Source of the DNA: Phaeobacter cretensis | GTDB taxonomy: Bacteria > Pseudomonadota > Alphaproteobacteria > Rhodobacterales > Rhodobacteraceae | Reading direction: 5' to 3' | Length of the DNA: 64,000 nt | Assembly: GCF_047372505.1 (NCBI RefSeq) | Contig: NZ_JBKBEU010000001.1 | Coordinates: 868,001 to 932,000, forward strand | In this document: piece by piece, positions 54,183 to 63,007 of the stretch | How the letters are laid out: every line of letters begins with the position of its first letter | Numbering within the stretch: the stretch's first letter is position 1 | The notes under the pieces: model-generated | Databases searched by the model: none | The model's input: only the letters and a program-made list of their open reading frames with translations | What the model was told of the DNA's origin: nothing | Position numbers and translations under genes: made by a program

Positions 54183-55187
54183 ATGATGATCCGATGGACA
54201 AAACTGGTGTTGATCGCAGCTTTGGCTTTGGGCCTGTATTGGGCCCTCACAGCCTGGGGTTTGCGTCAAGGCATTGAGGGCTGGTTTGCTGAGCAACAAC
54301 GACAGGGTTGGCAAGCGGAATATGCCGAACTTTACAGCTCCGGATTCCCTCTGCGTCACGTCCACCGGATCACTGCTCCCGCTCTTGCTGATCCTGGCAC
54401 CGGCGCTGCCTGGCGCGCGGATTGGCTGGAGATCCGCAGTACGGCTATATGGCCCGGTAATCTGACGCTGTTGCTACCGGACACCACGCAGCGCGTGTCA
54501 TACTTCGACGATACTGCAACTATCCGGGCTAATGATTTGAGGGCCGATTTACAACTAGCCCCCGGTTTGGCGTTAGAAATGGAACAGCTGTCGCTACGGG
54601 CGCAGCACTGGAGCGCTCAGGGCAAGGATGACGTGGATTTGGAAGGCCAGTCACTCTCGCTGGAAATGCAGCAAATGGCTGATCCGAACGTCTACCAAAT
54701 CAGCGGCAGTGCCGGTGGCCTCACTCCCAGCCCGCTGCTGCGCCAGCGCTTAGCTGCAGCAGAAGGCTTACCAGACAGGTTGGAGACGATTACACTCGAC
54801 ATGGCAGTCCGTTTCGACACCAGTTGGGATCGAAACGTAATTGAGCTGCGCCGCCCGCAACCACGCCATATCATCCTGCGCCTGGCAGAAACCCGTTGGG
54901 GCCCAATGAGGCTCAAGGCGACTGGCGAATTGACAATTGACGAAACGGGCCAACCAGATGGAAAATTGGCACTTCAGGTCGAAAACTGGCAAGATATTCT
55001 CCATATGGCGGAGGCTTCGGGAGCCCTGCATCCATCCGCTCGCTTGGGTGTTGAAAGGGTGCTGCGGGTGTTTGCCCGGCTCGGTGGCAATCACCGGGAC
55101 CTTGATCTGTCGCTGACCTTCTCTTCTGGATTTGCCACGCTCGGGCCCATCCCAATAGGCCCAGCGCCCCGGTTGATCCTGCGTTAG
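54183..55187 (+). CDS. DUF2125 family exported protein
   Basis: A 334-residue protein with an N-terminal hydrophobic helix (LVLIAALALGLYWALTAWGL) as signal anchor, then a beta-rich domain of the DUF2125 family (AEYAELYSSGFPLRH; TRWGPMRLKATGELTID). AsmA-like lipid or membrane roles have been proposed for similar folds, but function here is unknown. Two adjacent ATGs (54183, 54186) follow AGAGG. Its stop overlaps the convergent extensin-like gene by 4 bases. Confidence 0.78.
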   Translation: MMIRWTKLVLIAALALGLYWALTAWGLRQGIEGWFAEQQRQGWQAEYAELYSSGFPLRHVHRITAPALADPGTGAAWRADWLEIRSTAIWPGNLTLLLPDTTQRVSYFDDTATIRANDLRADLQLAPGLALEMEQLSLRAQHWSAQGKDDVDLEGQSLSLEMQQMADPNVYQISGSAGGLTPSPLLRQRLAAAEGLPDRLETITLDMAVRFDTSWDRNVIELRRPQPRHIILRLAETRWGPMRLKATGELTIDETGQPDGKLALQVENWQDILHMAEASGALHPSARLGVERVLRVFARLGGNHRDLDLSLTFSSGFATLGPIPIGPAPRLILR

Positions 55188-56068
55188 CGGCAGTAAGGGC
55201 CGCCACGATGGCGTGCCACATCAAAGTGGAAGTGATCCCGGTGATATCGATCCGACTGAGGCCCCAGCACGGTGCCAAATGGCCCGCAGGCCCCTTTCCA
55301 CACTTGGCGTAGCCCCTTTCGCGTGGCGCGCGCATTCCAGCCTTTCAATACGGTAATCACCTTGCCGCTCTCCAGCACAAAGCCCGAGATATCAATCGCC
55401 TTGCCACGGCCGTGCTCTGAAACCTTAGCGCCGGGCCTGTTGTTGCGTGTTCTGCAGGAATAATGCGCCGCGACCCTTAAGGACACGACCCGGTCGTGCC
55501 GATCAAAGGCTTTGATCACATCCCGTTCTACCCATTTCTTAAGGGTTTTTGCCGTCTCGCAGGTCATTATCGACTGCTGGCTGAGTGTGACACCTGCGAC
55601 CGAGCGCACGCGCACTGCATTTTTTGCACCGCAACCTTTCAGACGTCCCGGCACCGTCCCGACCTTGCTTCCCTGAATATCGATATCACCACAGACCGAT
55701 GTCTTACGGCGCTTACGCTTACCAAACAGGATCTTCTCGGCCAGATCACCGGGTCGAAGATGTGGACGCAGCGAGGTCTCCGGACCGGCGGGTACCATCG
55801 GCAAATTCAATGCAGCCACCATCGCCACGACTTGCTGTGATTGAGGACGTCCCTGCGGCCGCAGCGCTACGCTTGTGGTTGCAGTTGTGATTGCGGTTGC
55901 CGCACTGGATGCAGAGGCCGCGATCAATGTTGCATCTGGGCGCACAAGGGGCCGAAGCGAGCGCTCAGGTGCATTGGCTGCAGTTGCTCCGGCGCTGGCA
56001 GCAATCATGGCGACCAACCCACCAGCGACCGTAAATGTTCGAAGACGCGGCAATCGGAACCAAATCAT
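55184..56068 (-). CDS. Extensin-like (DUF882/M15-type) peptidase domain protein
   Basis: A 294-residue secreted protein. The N-terminal signal (VAGGLVAMIAASAGATA) is followed by a Pro/Arg-rich linker of about 110 residues. The extensin-like C-terminal domain has SEHGRGKAIDISGF and HRDHFHFDVA, the metal ligands of M15-like D-Ala-D-Ala peptidases. Cell-wall activity is inferred. Its start overlaps the end of tyrA-like by 4 bases. Confidence 0.83.
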   Translation of the reverse strand: MIWFRLPRLRTFTVAGGLVAMIAASAGATAANAPERSLRPLVRPDATLIAASASSAATAITTATTSVALRPQGRPQSQQVVAMVAALNLPMVPAGPETSLRPHLRPGDLAEKILFGKRKRRKTSVCGDIDIQGSKVGTVPGRLKGCGAKNAVRVRSVAGVTLSQQSIMTCETAKTLKKWVERDVIKAFDRHDRVVSLRVAAHYSCRTRNNRPGAKVSEHGRGKAIDISGFVLESGKVITVLKGWNARATRKGLRQVWKGACGPFGTVLGPQSDRYHRDHFHFDVARHRGGPYCR

Positions 56069-56985
56069 GATTTTGCCTCGCGACCGAAGTTCGGCGCTGC
56101 AGTATCTTGACCAGCTTCAATAATACCGCGACGGATCGCGCGAGTGCGGGTGAAGTACTGGTGCAGATGCTCACCGTCTCCGGTCCGTATAGCCCGCTGT
56201 AGAGCAAATAATTCCTCGGTGAAGCGGCCAAGGATTTCCAAAGTCGCATCTTTGTTTGTCAGAAAGACATCTCGCCACATGGTCGGATCAGAGGCCGCGA
56301 TCCGGGTAAAGTCGCGAAACCCTGCAGCCGAGTATTTGATCACTTCACTATCGGTCACCCGGCGCAGATCATCCGCAACGCCGACCATCGTATAGGCAAT
56401 GAGATGCGGCGCGTGCGACGTTACGGCGAGGACAAGATCATGGTGGTCTGCATCCATTTCATCGACATTGGCCCCCATGCCCTCCCAAAGTTGCCGCAAC
56501 CGGTCCACCGGGGCACGGTCACAGCCATCAACGGGCACCAGCAAACACCAACGGTTGTCATAAAGCTCGGCAAAACCTGCTTCTGGTCCCGAATGCTCGG
56601 TCCCCGCCAGCGGGTGGGCCGGAACGAAGTGTACGCCGTCAGGGATATGCGGCAACACCGCGTCGATCACATGCCGTTTAACCGACCCAACATCCGATAC
56701 CGTCGCACCGGCTTTCAGTACCGGCGTGATTTCGGTCACTACGGCTTCCATCGCCCCGACCGGCACACAGAGCACGATCAGATCTGCATCTTTCGCGGCC
56801 TCGGCAGCAGTGTCACAGACGCGGTCACACAGGTTAATGCGGCGTGCGGTTTCGCGGGTTTCTTCGCTGCGAGCATAACCGGTAATCTCGGCCGCCAAAC
56901 CGCCACGACGAATGGCATGCGCCATGGAAGAGGCAATCAAGCCAAGTCCGATCAGCGCGATACGGTTGTAGACTGGACCACTCAT
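56065..56985 (-). CDS. tyrA: Prephenate/arogenate dehydrogenase family protein
   Basis: A 306-residue NAD-dependent dehydrogenase of tyrosine synthesis. The Rossmann loop GLGLIASSMAHA has Ala where many TyrA have Gly-Gly; VPAHPLAGTEHSGPEAG is the catalytic region, and TSHAPHLIAYTMVG the dimer helix. It may use prephenate or arogenate. It starts in the stop of hisC, so the two are coupled, and the AsnC-type gene upstream is divergent. Confidence 0.9.
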   Translation of the reverse strand: MSGPVYNRIALIGLGLIASSMAHAIRRGGLAAEITGYARSEETRETARRINLCDRVCDTAAEAAKDADLIVLCVPVGAMEAVVTEITPVLKAGATVSDVGSVKRHVIDAVLPHIPDGVHFVPAHPLAGTEHSGPEAGFAELYDNRWCLLVPVDGCDRAPVDRLRQLWEGMGANVDEMDADHHDLVLAVTSHAPHLIAYTMVGVADDLRRVTDSEVIKYSAAGFRDFTRIAASDPTMWRDVFLTNKDATLEILGRFTEELFALQRAIRTGDGEHLHQYFTRTRAIRRGIIEAGQDTAAPNFGREAKS

Positions 56986-58067
56986 GGTTGGCCGTCCTTG
57001 AACGCCTTAACAGCAGAAACCAGCTGTTTACAGCTAGCCTCGTCGCCCACGGTGATACGCAGGGCTGAAGGAAGCTTATACCCGGTCACGCGCCGCACGA
57101 TCAGCCCCTGTGACTGCAAAAAGGCATCGCAAGCGCCAGCCTCTTCCGGATCGGAAAACCGGGCCAAGATGAAATTGGCGCAGGATGTATCAGAAGGCAC
57201 ACCCAATTCTGCAAGGGACTCTGCCAGCCAGCCGCGCCATTTGGCATTTTCCTGACGGCATTGCTCGGTATAGGCGGTATCACGTACAGCAGCCTCAGCC
57301 CCGGCAAGCGCGGTAGAGGATAGATTGAAAGGGCCACGGACACGGTTAAGTACATTGATGATCGGTTTGGGGGCATAACCCCAGCCAACACGCGCGCCGC
57401 CTAACCCGTAAATTTTCGAGAAGGTCCGTGTCATCACCACATTGTTACGGCTCGCGACCAAAGCAGCACCGGCGTCGTAGTTTTCGACATATTCCGCATA
57501 GGCGCCATCAAGCACGAGCAGCGCGCCCTTGGGCAGGCCATCAGCAAGACGTGCCAGATCTGCAGAACCGATCATCGTGCTGGTTGGGTTATTCGGGTTG
57601 GCGATGAACACCAGCCGTGTCCGGTCGCTACACCCCGCTAAGAGCGCGTCCACATCGGTTACACGTTCGCGTTCGGGCACCTCGACCGGGGTTGCCCCGG
57701 CAGCCAGTGTGCTAATGCGATACATAGCAAACCCATGTTCCGTGAACAGCACCTCATCCCCCGGCCCCGCATAGGCCTGGCAAAGGAAGGTAATAATCTC
57801 GTCGCTGCCCGCACCACAGATGATCTGCTCCGGCGGCAGGCTGTAAACCTCACCAATGGCTTGACGCAGATTTATATGGTCCGAACTGGGATATCGATGC
57901 ATCTGAGAAACGGCCGCTTGCATAGCTTCAATAGCTTTCGGGCTTGGCCCCAACGGGTTTTCATTAGAGGAGAGCTTGGTCACATTGCTCATCCCCTTCA
58001 CATGGGCAGCCCCACCCTCGTAGAGGGCGATGTCCAAAATGCCTGGCTGCGGCGCGATGTGGGTCAT
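56982..58067 (-). CDS. hisC: Histidinol-phosphate/aromatic aminotransferase
   Basis: A 361-residue fold-type I PLP aminotransferase. The PLP lysine is in TFSKIYGLGGARVGWG, and SSNENPLGPSPKA and CGAGSDEIITFL are the HisC-type motifs. Histidinol-phosphate aminotransferases often also accept aromatic keto acids. Cotranscription with tyrA suggests use in tyrosine/phenylalanine synthesis as well. ATG at 58067 has AAGGAG nine bases upstream; the frame is open further but lacks a better start. Confidence 0.9.
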   Translation of the reverse strand: MTHIAPQPGILDIALYEGGAAHVKGMSNVTKLSSNENPLGPSPKAIEAMQAAVSQMHRYPSSDHINLRQAIGEVYSLPPEQIICGAGSDEIITFLCQAYAGPGDEVLFTEHGFAMYRISTLAAGATPVEVPERERVTDVDALLAGCSDRTRLVFIANPNNPTSTMIGSADLARLADGLPKGALLVLDGAYAEYVENYDAGAALVASRNNVVMTRTFSKIYGLGGARVGWGYAPKPIINVLNRVRGPFNLSSTALAGAEAAVRDTAYTEQCRQENAKWRGWLAESLAELGVPSDTSCANFILARFSDPEEAGACDAFLQSQGLIVRRVTGYKLPSALRITVGDEASCKQLVSAVKAFKDGQP

Positions 58068-58222
58068 GATTGATGCTCCTTGATGCCGTTTCGTAATAAC
58101 CGCCTTGGCAGCAATGGGAAAGCAGCAAGACGCCCAGCTCGACATTGCGCCGCACCGTACCATGAAGTGTGGCAACTAGAGAGTGATTGAACTCCTGTTT
58201 TGGCAAGGACTATGATAGCCCC

Positions 58223-58684
58223 ATGACACACGAGCTAGATCACATCGACCTTGCCCTATTGCGCGCGCTGCAACGCGACGCAAGCCTGTCTCAGCGCGAT
58301 TTGGCAGAACAGGTCGGCCTGTCGCAGAATGCCTGCTGGCGACGATTGAAAACACTCAATGAGAGCGGCCTTATACAGGGGACCACGGCACGGCTGGACC
58401 GCAAGCAATTGGGCTTGGATCTGGTGGTATTTGTCATGTTGCGAACCCGCCACCACTCGGCGGACTGGCTGCAGACATTTCGGCGCCATGTGCTGACAAT
58501 CCCCGAGGTGGTCGATTTTCACCGCATCGGCGGGGACTATGACTACCAGCTCAAAGTCGTGACAGAGGATATGGCGAGCTATGACAAGGTCTACCAACGC
58601 CTGATCGAAGGCGTGGAGTTAGACAGTGTGACGTCATATTTCGCAATGGAAGCCATTGCAGAGGGGCGTCCGCTACCGCTGTAG
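58223..58684 (+). CDS. Lrp/AsnC family transcriptional regulator
   Basis: A 153-residue regulator. HTH: LDHIDLALLRALQRDASLSQ with QVGLSQNACWRRLKTL; the RAM domain includes VVTEDMASYDKVYQRL. It is divergent from hisC-tyrA with 155 bases between starts, so it likely senses an aromatic amino acid or related effector and controls that operon. This is inferred from position only. Confidence 0.87.
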   Translation: MTHELDHIDLALLRALQRDASLSQRDLAEQVGLSQNACWRRLKTLNESGLIQGTTARLDRKQLGLDLVVFVMLRTRHHSADWLQTFRRHVLTIPEVVDFHRIGGDYDYQLKVVTEDMASYDKVYQRLIEGVELDSVTSYFAMEAIAEGRPLPL

Positions 58685-58738
58685 ATGGTAGCCACTTCCC
58701 AGTTTGGTCGCCTTTGTGTGTATACGTCATGAAGAGCG

Positions 58739-59311
58739 CTATCGGCCAAAAGCCTTGTTTGGCATCCAGGTCACCCGGCTGCCCTTTGGTCCCATACGCA
58801 TATGCAGGCAAGACGTGTTAAGGCGCTGAAAATACAGAACCTGCAGCGGATACCAGCCCGCCTTGGGCACCTCGACCTTTTGGGCAAATGTCTCTTGGCA
58901 GGTTTGACGTCCATCGAATTTGCCAACTACCTTGCCACCGATTACAGCACGCATCCCATCATTGGTCAGAAAATCAATGGTGTAGATACCCGGCGCATCA
59001 AACCGCACATAACCGCGAATATCTGCCACGACATTCTCGGATCGCTTGGACGTCAGTGCATTCTGCCCAATGCTGGTGTCGCGGTAATCAAGCCCCTTGA
59101 GCGGCTGACCAGTCTCAGCGCCAGCTTTTAACGCCTTGGCTGCACCGCGCAGCGTCTTGACGTCATCCGGATAGGCATAACGGACCGTCAGGCCCGACTT
59201 TAGCCCTTTTGGCTGCGGATTCGCCGGGGTCAAGCGCAGCGGCGCTGACCATGCCAGTGTTGCCGAGACAGCCACCATCGCAGCCAACCCCAGAATACGG
59301 GTCATCTTCAT
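58739..59311 (-). CDS. Exported PA14 domain-like protein
   Basis: A 190-residue secreted protein. The signal peptide is ILGLAAMVAVSATLAWSA. The mature part has a PA14-like beta-barrel pattern (RFDAPGIYTIDFLTNDGMRA, then GWYPLQVLYFQR), associated with carbohydrate binding. Two cysteines near the end may form a disulfide. The ligand is unknown. ATG at 59311 has AGGGAAGGTGG upstream. Confidence 0.75.
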   Translation of the reverse strand: MKMTRILGLAAMVAVSATLAWSAPLRLTPANPQPKGLKSGLTVRYAYPDDVKTLRGAAKALKAGAETGQPLKGLDYRDTSIGQNALTSKRSENVVADIRGYVRFDAPGIYTIDFLTNDGMRAVIGGKVVGKFDGRQTCQETFAQKVEVPKAGWYPLQVLYFQRLNTSCLHMRMGPKGSRVTWMPNKAFGR

Positions 59312-59507
59312 AGTCCACCTTCCCTGTTCATCGCCTCTCAACGGGCGTCTGCGGGCAGGATAGGTCTCACAAGGGGCCGCTGACAATCTTTAATACCATT
59401 GCGTGCCGCGTCCATAAGCAGCCATCAAACCCAGATTTGAGAACGATCCACCGTGAGAACATCACATGGACCAATAGCAACGTCGACGGAACGCAGCATC
59501 ATAAGAG

Positions 59508-59540
59508 CAAAAAAGGGCCGCCAAATGGCAGCCCTTTTCC
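59508..59540 (-). terminator. rpsD terminator
   Basis: Stem AAAAGGGC (59511-59518) / GCCCTTTT (59531-59538) with inner GCC/GGC pairs; on the minus strand followed by TTTTTTGCTC. It is about 25 bases past the rpsD stop. Confidence 0.85.
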
Positions 59541-59563
59541 GTCTCCCTAGGTTTGGGTAGACT

Positions 59564-60184
59564 TTAGTTTTTGGCGTAGAATTCGACGACCAGGTTCGGT
59601 TCCATAACAACAGGGTACGGCACATCGGACAAGCCCGGTGCGCGCACAAAAGTCGCGGTCATTTTGGAGTGGTCGGTTTCCACATAGTCAGGAACGTCAC
59701 GCTCAGGCAGCTGAACAGCTTCCAGCAGAGCGGTCATTTGCTTGGATTTCTCACGTACTTCGATCACATCACCTTCCTTCACGCGGTAGGACGGGATGTT
59801 CACGCGCTTGCCGTTGACCAAGACGTGGCCGTGGTTCACGAACTGACGCGCAGCAAAGACGGTCGCAACGAATTTGGCACGGTATACAACCGCGTCCAGA
59901 CGGCGCTCCAGCAGACCAATGAGGTTTTCACCGGTGTCGCCTTTTACACGCTCAGCTTCGGAATAGATGCGTCGGAACTGCTTTTCGGTCAGGTCGCCAT
60001 AGTAGCCTTTAAGCTTCTGCTTGGCGCGCAGCTGAATACCGAAATCGGACAGTTTGCCCTTACGGCGCTGACCGTGCTGGCCCGGGCCATATTCACGACG
60101 ATTCACCGGGGACTTCGGACGGCCCCAGATGTTTTCGCCCATACGGCGGTCAATTTTGTACTTGGCAGACGTGCGTTTGGTCAC
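59564..60184 (-). CDS. rpsD: 30S ribosomal protein S4
   Basis: A 206-residue primary 16S rRNA-binding protein that nucleates the 30S body. The S4 RNA-binding motif is in RLDAVVYRAKFVATVFAARQ; the N-terminal RTSAKYKIDRRMGENIW is typical of alphaproteobacteria. It is monocistronic here with a terminator. Confidence 0.97.
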   Translation of the reverse strand: MTKRTSAKYKIDRRMGENIWGRPKSPVNRREYGPGQHGQRRKGKLSDFGIQLRAKQKLKGYYGDLTEKQFRRIYSEAERVKGDTGENLIGLLERRLDAVVYRAKFVATVFAARQFVNHGHVLVNGKRVNIPSYRVKEGDVIEVREKSKQMTALLEAVQLPERDVPDYVETDHSKMTATFVRAPGLSDVPYPVVMEPNLVVEFYAKN

Positions 60185-60443
60185 GGCTGATCTCCTTCAG
60201 TTTATGTCGCAACCCGCAGGCTGCATAGAAGGGCGTTGTCCTCTTGCTCCGTGTCACGATTGATCAACTGATCACGTCGGTCCTCGGGCATGACAGGCAT
60301 TCCCTTGCGGGAGCCGCCAACACCAATGAAGCCGCGTGTATAGACGAGGTTCTGTTGGAGTCAACCGGCTTTTGCCACGCCGTTTTCTGCGTCGAAAATT
60401 AGGAATAGAAACTGTCCCGCAAGGGACTTGCACTTATTGCATG

Positions 60444-61520
60444 TCAGGCAGCAGCGTGTCGCAGAATTGCGGCTTCTGGCTGATTGATATTGCGGCGTGC
60501 GAAATCCCCATAACGCAAGGGATCGACGTCCAATTCCGGCAGCACCTGCAGCAATCGCACACGGTCTTCATTGCGCAGAGCACTCAACGCGGCCTGAGCG
60601 GGATGAAAGCTCTCCGTCTCAACCCCGTTGGCCCAGAGCACCTGATGATCTGACAGCAATACGTGGATATATGTGACCTCGCGCAGCTGCGTATCGACCG
60701 CAATATCCCTGCCGTTAATCAGATCGCGCGCAGCAACCAAGACTTCTGGTGTGTTGAACAGATTTTGCACATGCGGCCCCCGCAAAAGCATCCGGTGACC
60801 AGGAGATACCAACAGATCCGCATCCGGGCGCTGCATGCCAAGCGCGCCACCTCTGATACGTATAGGGCGCAGCTCCGGCGCTACAAACAGCCTCGCTCCG
60901 CTCATCCGGCGCGCACCAATCCACTGGATCTGCTGGGCACCACTGTCACGCGTCTGTATCCAATCCCCTTCCTGCAAGCGTTCTACACGCACACCTCCAG
61001 ACGGGGTTCGCAATACTGTACCCGGTGTAAAACAGATCACACCACTGGTAGATTGCACGGAATCGCCAGCGCCCTCTGCCATTCGCACGTCACCCACCCA
61101 AAGATCCGTTTCGCTTGGTGGCTGAGAATCGACAAACATCAGTAACGGGCGCTGCCCCTGCCCCACCTCAATCAATGTCACTGTGTAATTTCGCAGACCA
61201 TTGGTTACGATAAAGTGGCGATCTCGCAACAAAGCCTCTTCGTTGGTCCCATCGGTAACAGATTTGGGAAACTCAGCTCCATCCTTGACAGCCAGCCCAA
61301 CCAAACGCCCCACCGTGCGTGCTGCACGGCGGCGTAGGTCAAGATCCTCTGTGCTGCGATCAAGCTGTAACAAATTACCGGGTCCATCCACTCGTAGTGG
61401 CTTACCGCGCCAACGCCAAGTGGAACCCGCGGATAGCGCAGACACTGGCGCGCCCAACAAACCGTCTACCTCGGTCTGCCCCCACGAAATAACGTAGGTG
61501 CCTCGAAACCCTGTTTCCAT
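60444..61520 (-). CDS. Hint domain-containing protein (long form)
   Basis: A 358-residue protein. The N-terminal part (ETGFRGTYVISWGQTEVDGL) is a small domain typical of Rhodobacteraceae Hint proteins. The Hint domain begins at Cys in ICFTPGTVLRTPSGG and has an intact block B-like LLVSPGHRMLLRG, ending with VLLSDHQVLWANGVETESFHP. Because the nucleophile Cys and the His are both present, N-S acyl shift and self-cleavage are possible. ATG at 61520 fits the family start. No partner gene is evident. Confidence 0.75.
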   Translation of the reverse strand: METGFRGTYVISWGQTEVDGLLGAPVSALSAGSTWRWRGKPLRVDGPGNLLQLDRSTEDLDLRRRAARTVGRLVGLAVKDGAEFPKSVTDGTNEEALLRDRHFIVTNGLRNYTVTLIEVGQGQRPLLMFVDSQPPSETDLWVGDVRMAEGAGDSVQSTSGVICFTPGTVLRTPSGGVRVERLQEGDWIQTRDSGAQQIQWIGARRMSGARLFVAPELRPIRIRGGALGMQRPDADLLVSPGHRMLLRGPHVQNLFNTPEVLVAARDLINGRDIAVDTQLREVTYIHVLLSDHQVLWANGVETESFHPAQAALSALRNEDRVRLLQVLPELDVDPLRYGDFARRNINQPEAAILRHAAA

Positions 61521-62188
61521 CTGCACGACTGCCTGCCTGTGGCGTTTTATTATTAAGCCAACGTTAACAGATCTGACCTCTTCGCAAAAGCCACATAGCA
61601 AAAATCCGCCCAATAACGTGCCCCAAGGACCGCCAACCACGAGTGGCATTATCAAGGCCGAACTAGCATTTGCGCACAGGACTTAAACCTACCGTAGGGG
61701 AACCTGCTGAAACAGCCATCATATGCCTCTCCGAGGTCCACACCTTAGTTACCGCCAAGGCGTCTTGTATTAGCTTGATCACGAGACCTCTGCAAATCAG
61801 CGAACCGTATTTAGCTACTAGATGATGCAAAATACATTCTGCCACCAAGCCCAATTCGACCTACTATCATGCAAACATGTAAGCTTCAAAATCACATATA
61901 TTTTCTGATCTCTATATATGAGACACCTTACATATTACGAATATTAATCTGTTATCTCGATTGAGCACAAATCAAAATTCTCCAACGCGCCTGGCGTTTC
62001 CAAATTCGTCTCCCTCCCTAGCGGGCAAAACGATCGCATATCGCACCAATGATCATAACAGATTTGTGAACCGTTAATATATACTTAAGATTGTTAAATT
62101 TTTCGTATTTTATTTCCAACAAATCATTGCCTCAAATCAATTACTATCAACATATGCAACTATTGGACCTTACACCCAGGAGAAAAAA
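61521..62188. other. AT-rich 668-base intergenic region
   Basis: The longest gene-free stretch in the window. From about 61850 it becomes clearly AT-rich, with runs such as TTGTTAAATTTTTCG and an ATATAT dyad (61895-61920). It must contain the promoter of the acyltransferase gene, but no hexamer pair was convincing. No tRNA, integrase fragment or direct repeat was recognised. Confidence 0.6.
61895..61920. repeat. CATATAT/ATATATG dyad
   Basis: Seven-base perfect arms CATATAT (61895-61901) and ATATATG (61914-61920) separated by 12 bases, about 270 bases upstream of the acyltransferase gene. It could be a regulator site or a chance event in AT-rich DNA. Confidence 0.35.
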
Positions 62189-62944
62189 ATGGGCTGCATG
62201 GAATTCGCGAGAACCGCAGAAACCAAGAAAACACTAAGGACCGTAGATTTATTTCCAAATTTGAAACCGAACCTATGTAGAACCATAGACGACATCAAAG
62301 CCTGCATGCGTCTGAGGTACCAAGAATATTGCATCAACAGATCTTGGGAGGCTTCAGAAGAATTCCCTGATGGCCTTGAGCGAGATGAATACGATGACAG
62401 AGCCGTCCACATCCTCCTAAAGGATCAAAGAACCGATCTCGCTGTTGGAACAGCCCGCATCCTTTACCAGAGCTTTGGTGCGAGAGGACAACAGCTCCCG
62501 TCTTTCGACAGATCAGATAAATTTCAGACATATATGCGCCAAACATGGACCGAAGGGAGTATTATTGAAATCTCCCGATTTACACTTTCACGGGAGCACT
62601 TGGAGACCGATTTAAGCCGCGCGAATCTCGCCGCCAGCGTGTTTCCTGCTCTGGCACTAGTTCGGGGGATCCTACAAGCGATCGCCAACGACAATGCCAA
62701 CACAGTGATTATGACCGTCGCGCCGTCGTTGCAGCGTATGTTGGCGCGTTCCGGCTTTCGCTATCATGATATTGGTGAGCGGTTTGATCATCGCGGTACC
62801 AGAGCACCAATCTACCGTGATATCTCCGCGCTTTTGGCAGAATTATTCGACAAGAACACCGAAGTTTGGCGTTATGTAACTGACAATGGCCAAACCTGGC
62901 CATTGGACCGAAGCGCACTCCAAAGAGAATTCAGCTACCCGTGA
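62189..62944 (+). CDS. Exosortase-associated/FeeM-like N-acyltransferase
   Basis: A 251-residue GNAT-fold acyltransferase. RLRYQEYC (41-48), FPDGLERDEYDD (59-70), VGTARI (86-91) and EISRFTLSR (127-135) match PEP-CTERM/exosortase-associated acyltransferases and the related N-acyl amino acid synthase FeeM and LuxI folds, which transfer acyl groups from acyl-ACP to amines. No exosortase or PEP-CTERM gene is visible. ATG at 62189 is preceded by AGGAG. Many of the early arginines (8, 17, 31, 43, 51, 71, 81) use AGA or AGG, unlike the neighbouring genes. It is followed after 63 bases by a ThiF-like gene. Confidence 0.75.
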   Translation: MGCMEFARTAETKKTLRTVDLFPNLKPNLCRTIDDIKACMRLRYQEYCINRSWEASEEFPDGLERDEYDDRAVHILLKDQRTDLAVGTARILYQSFGARGQQLPSFDRSDKFQTYMRQTWTEGSIIEISRFTLSREHLETDLSRANLAASVFPALALVRGILQAIANDNANTVIMTVAPSLQRMLARSGFRYHDIGERFDHRGTRAPIYRDISALLAELFDKNTEVWRYVTDNGQTWPLDRSALQREFSYP

Positions 62945-63007
62945 CCTACTCAACATTGCGCTGTGCTGTTTCTTTTCTATCTCACATAATTTTCGAACGG
63001 ATCCACA

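Noticed and set aside
60414..60427. Hairpin GTCCC-GCAA-GGGAC as terminator of the Hint gene
   Set aside because: No T-tract on either strand; the stem is only 5 bases.
62189..62944. LuxI acyl-homoserine lactone synthase
   Set aside because: The fold is related, but the FPDGLERDEYDD region matches exosortase-associated/FeeM-like acyltransferases, and no luxR gene is adjacent.
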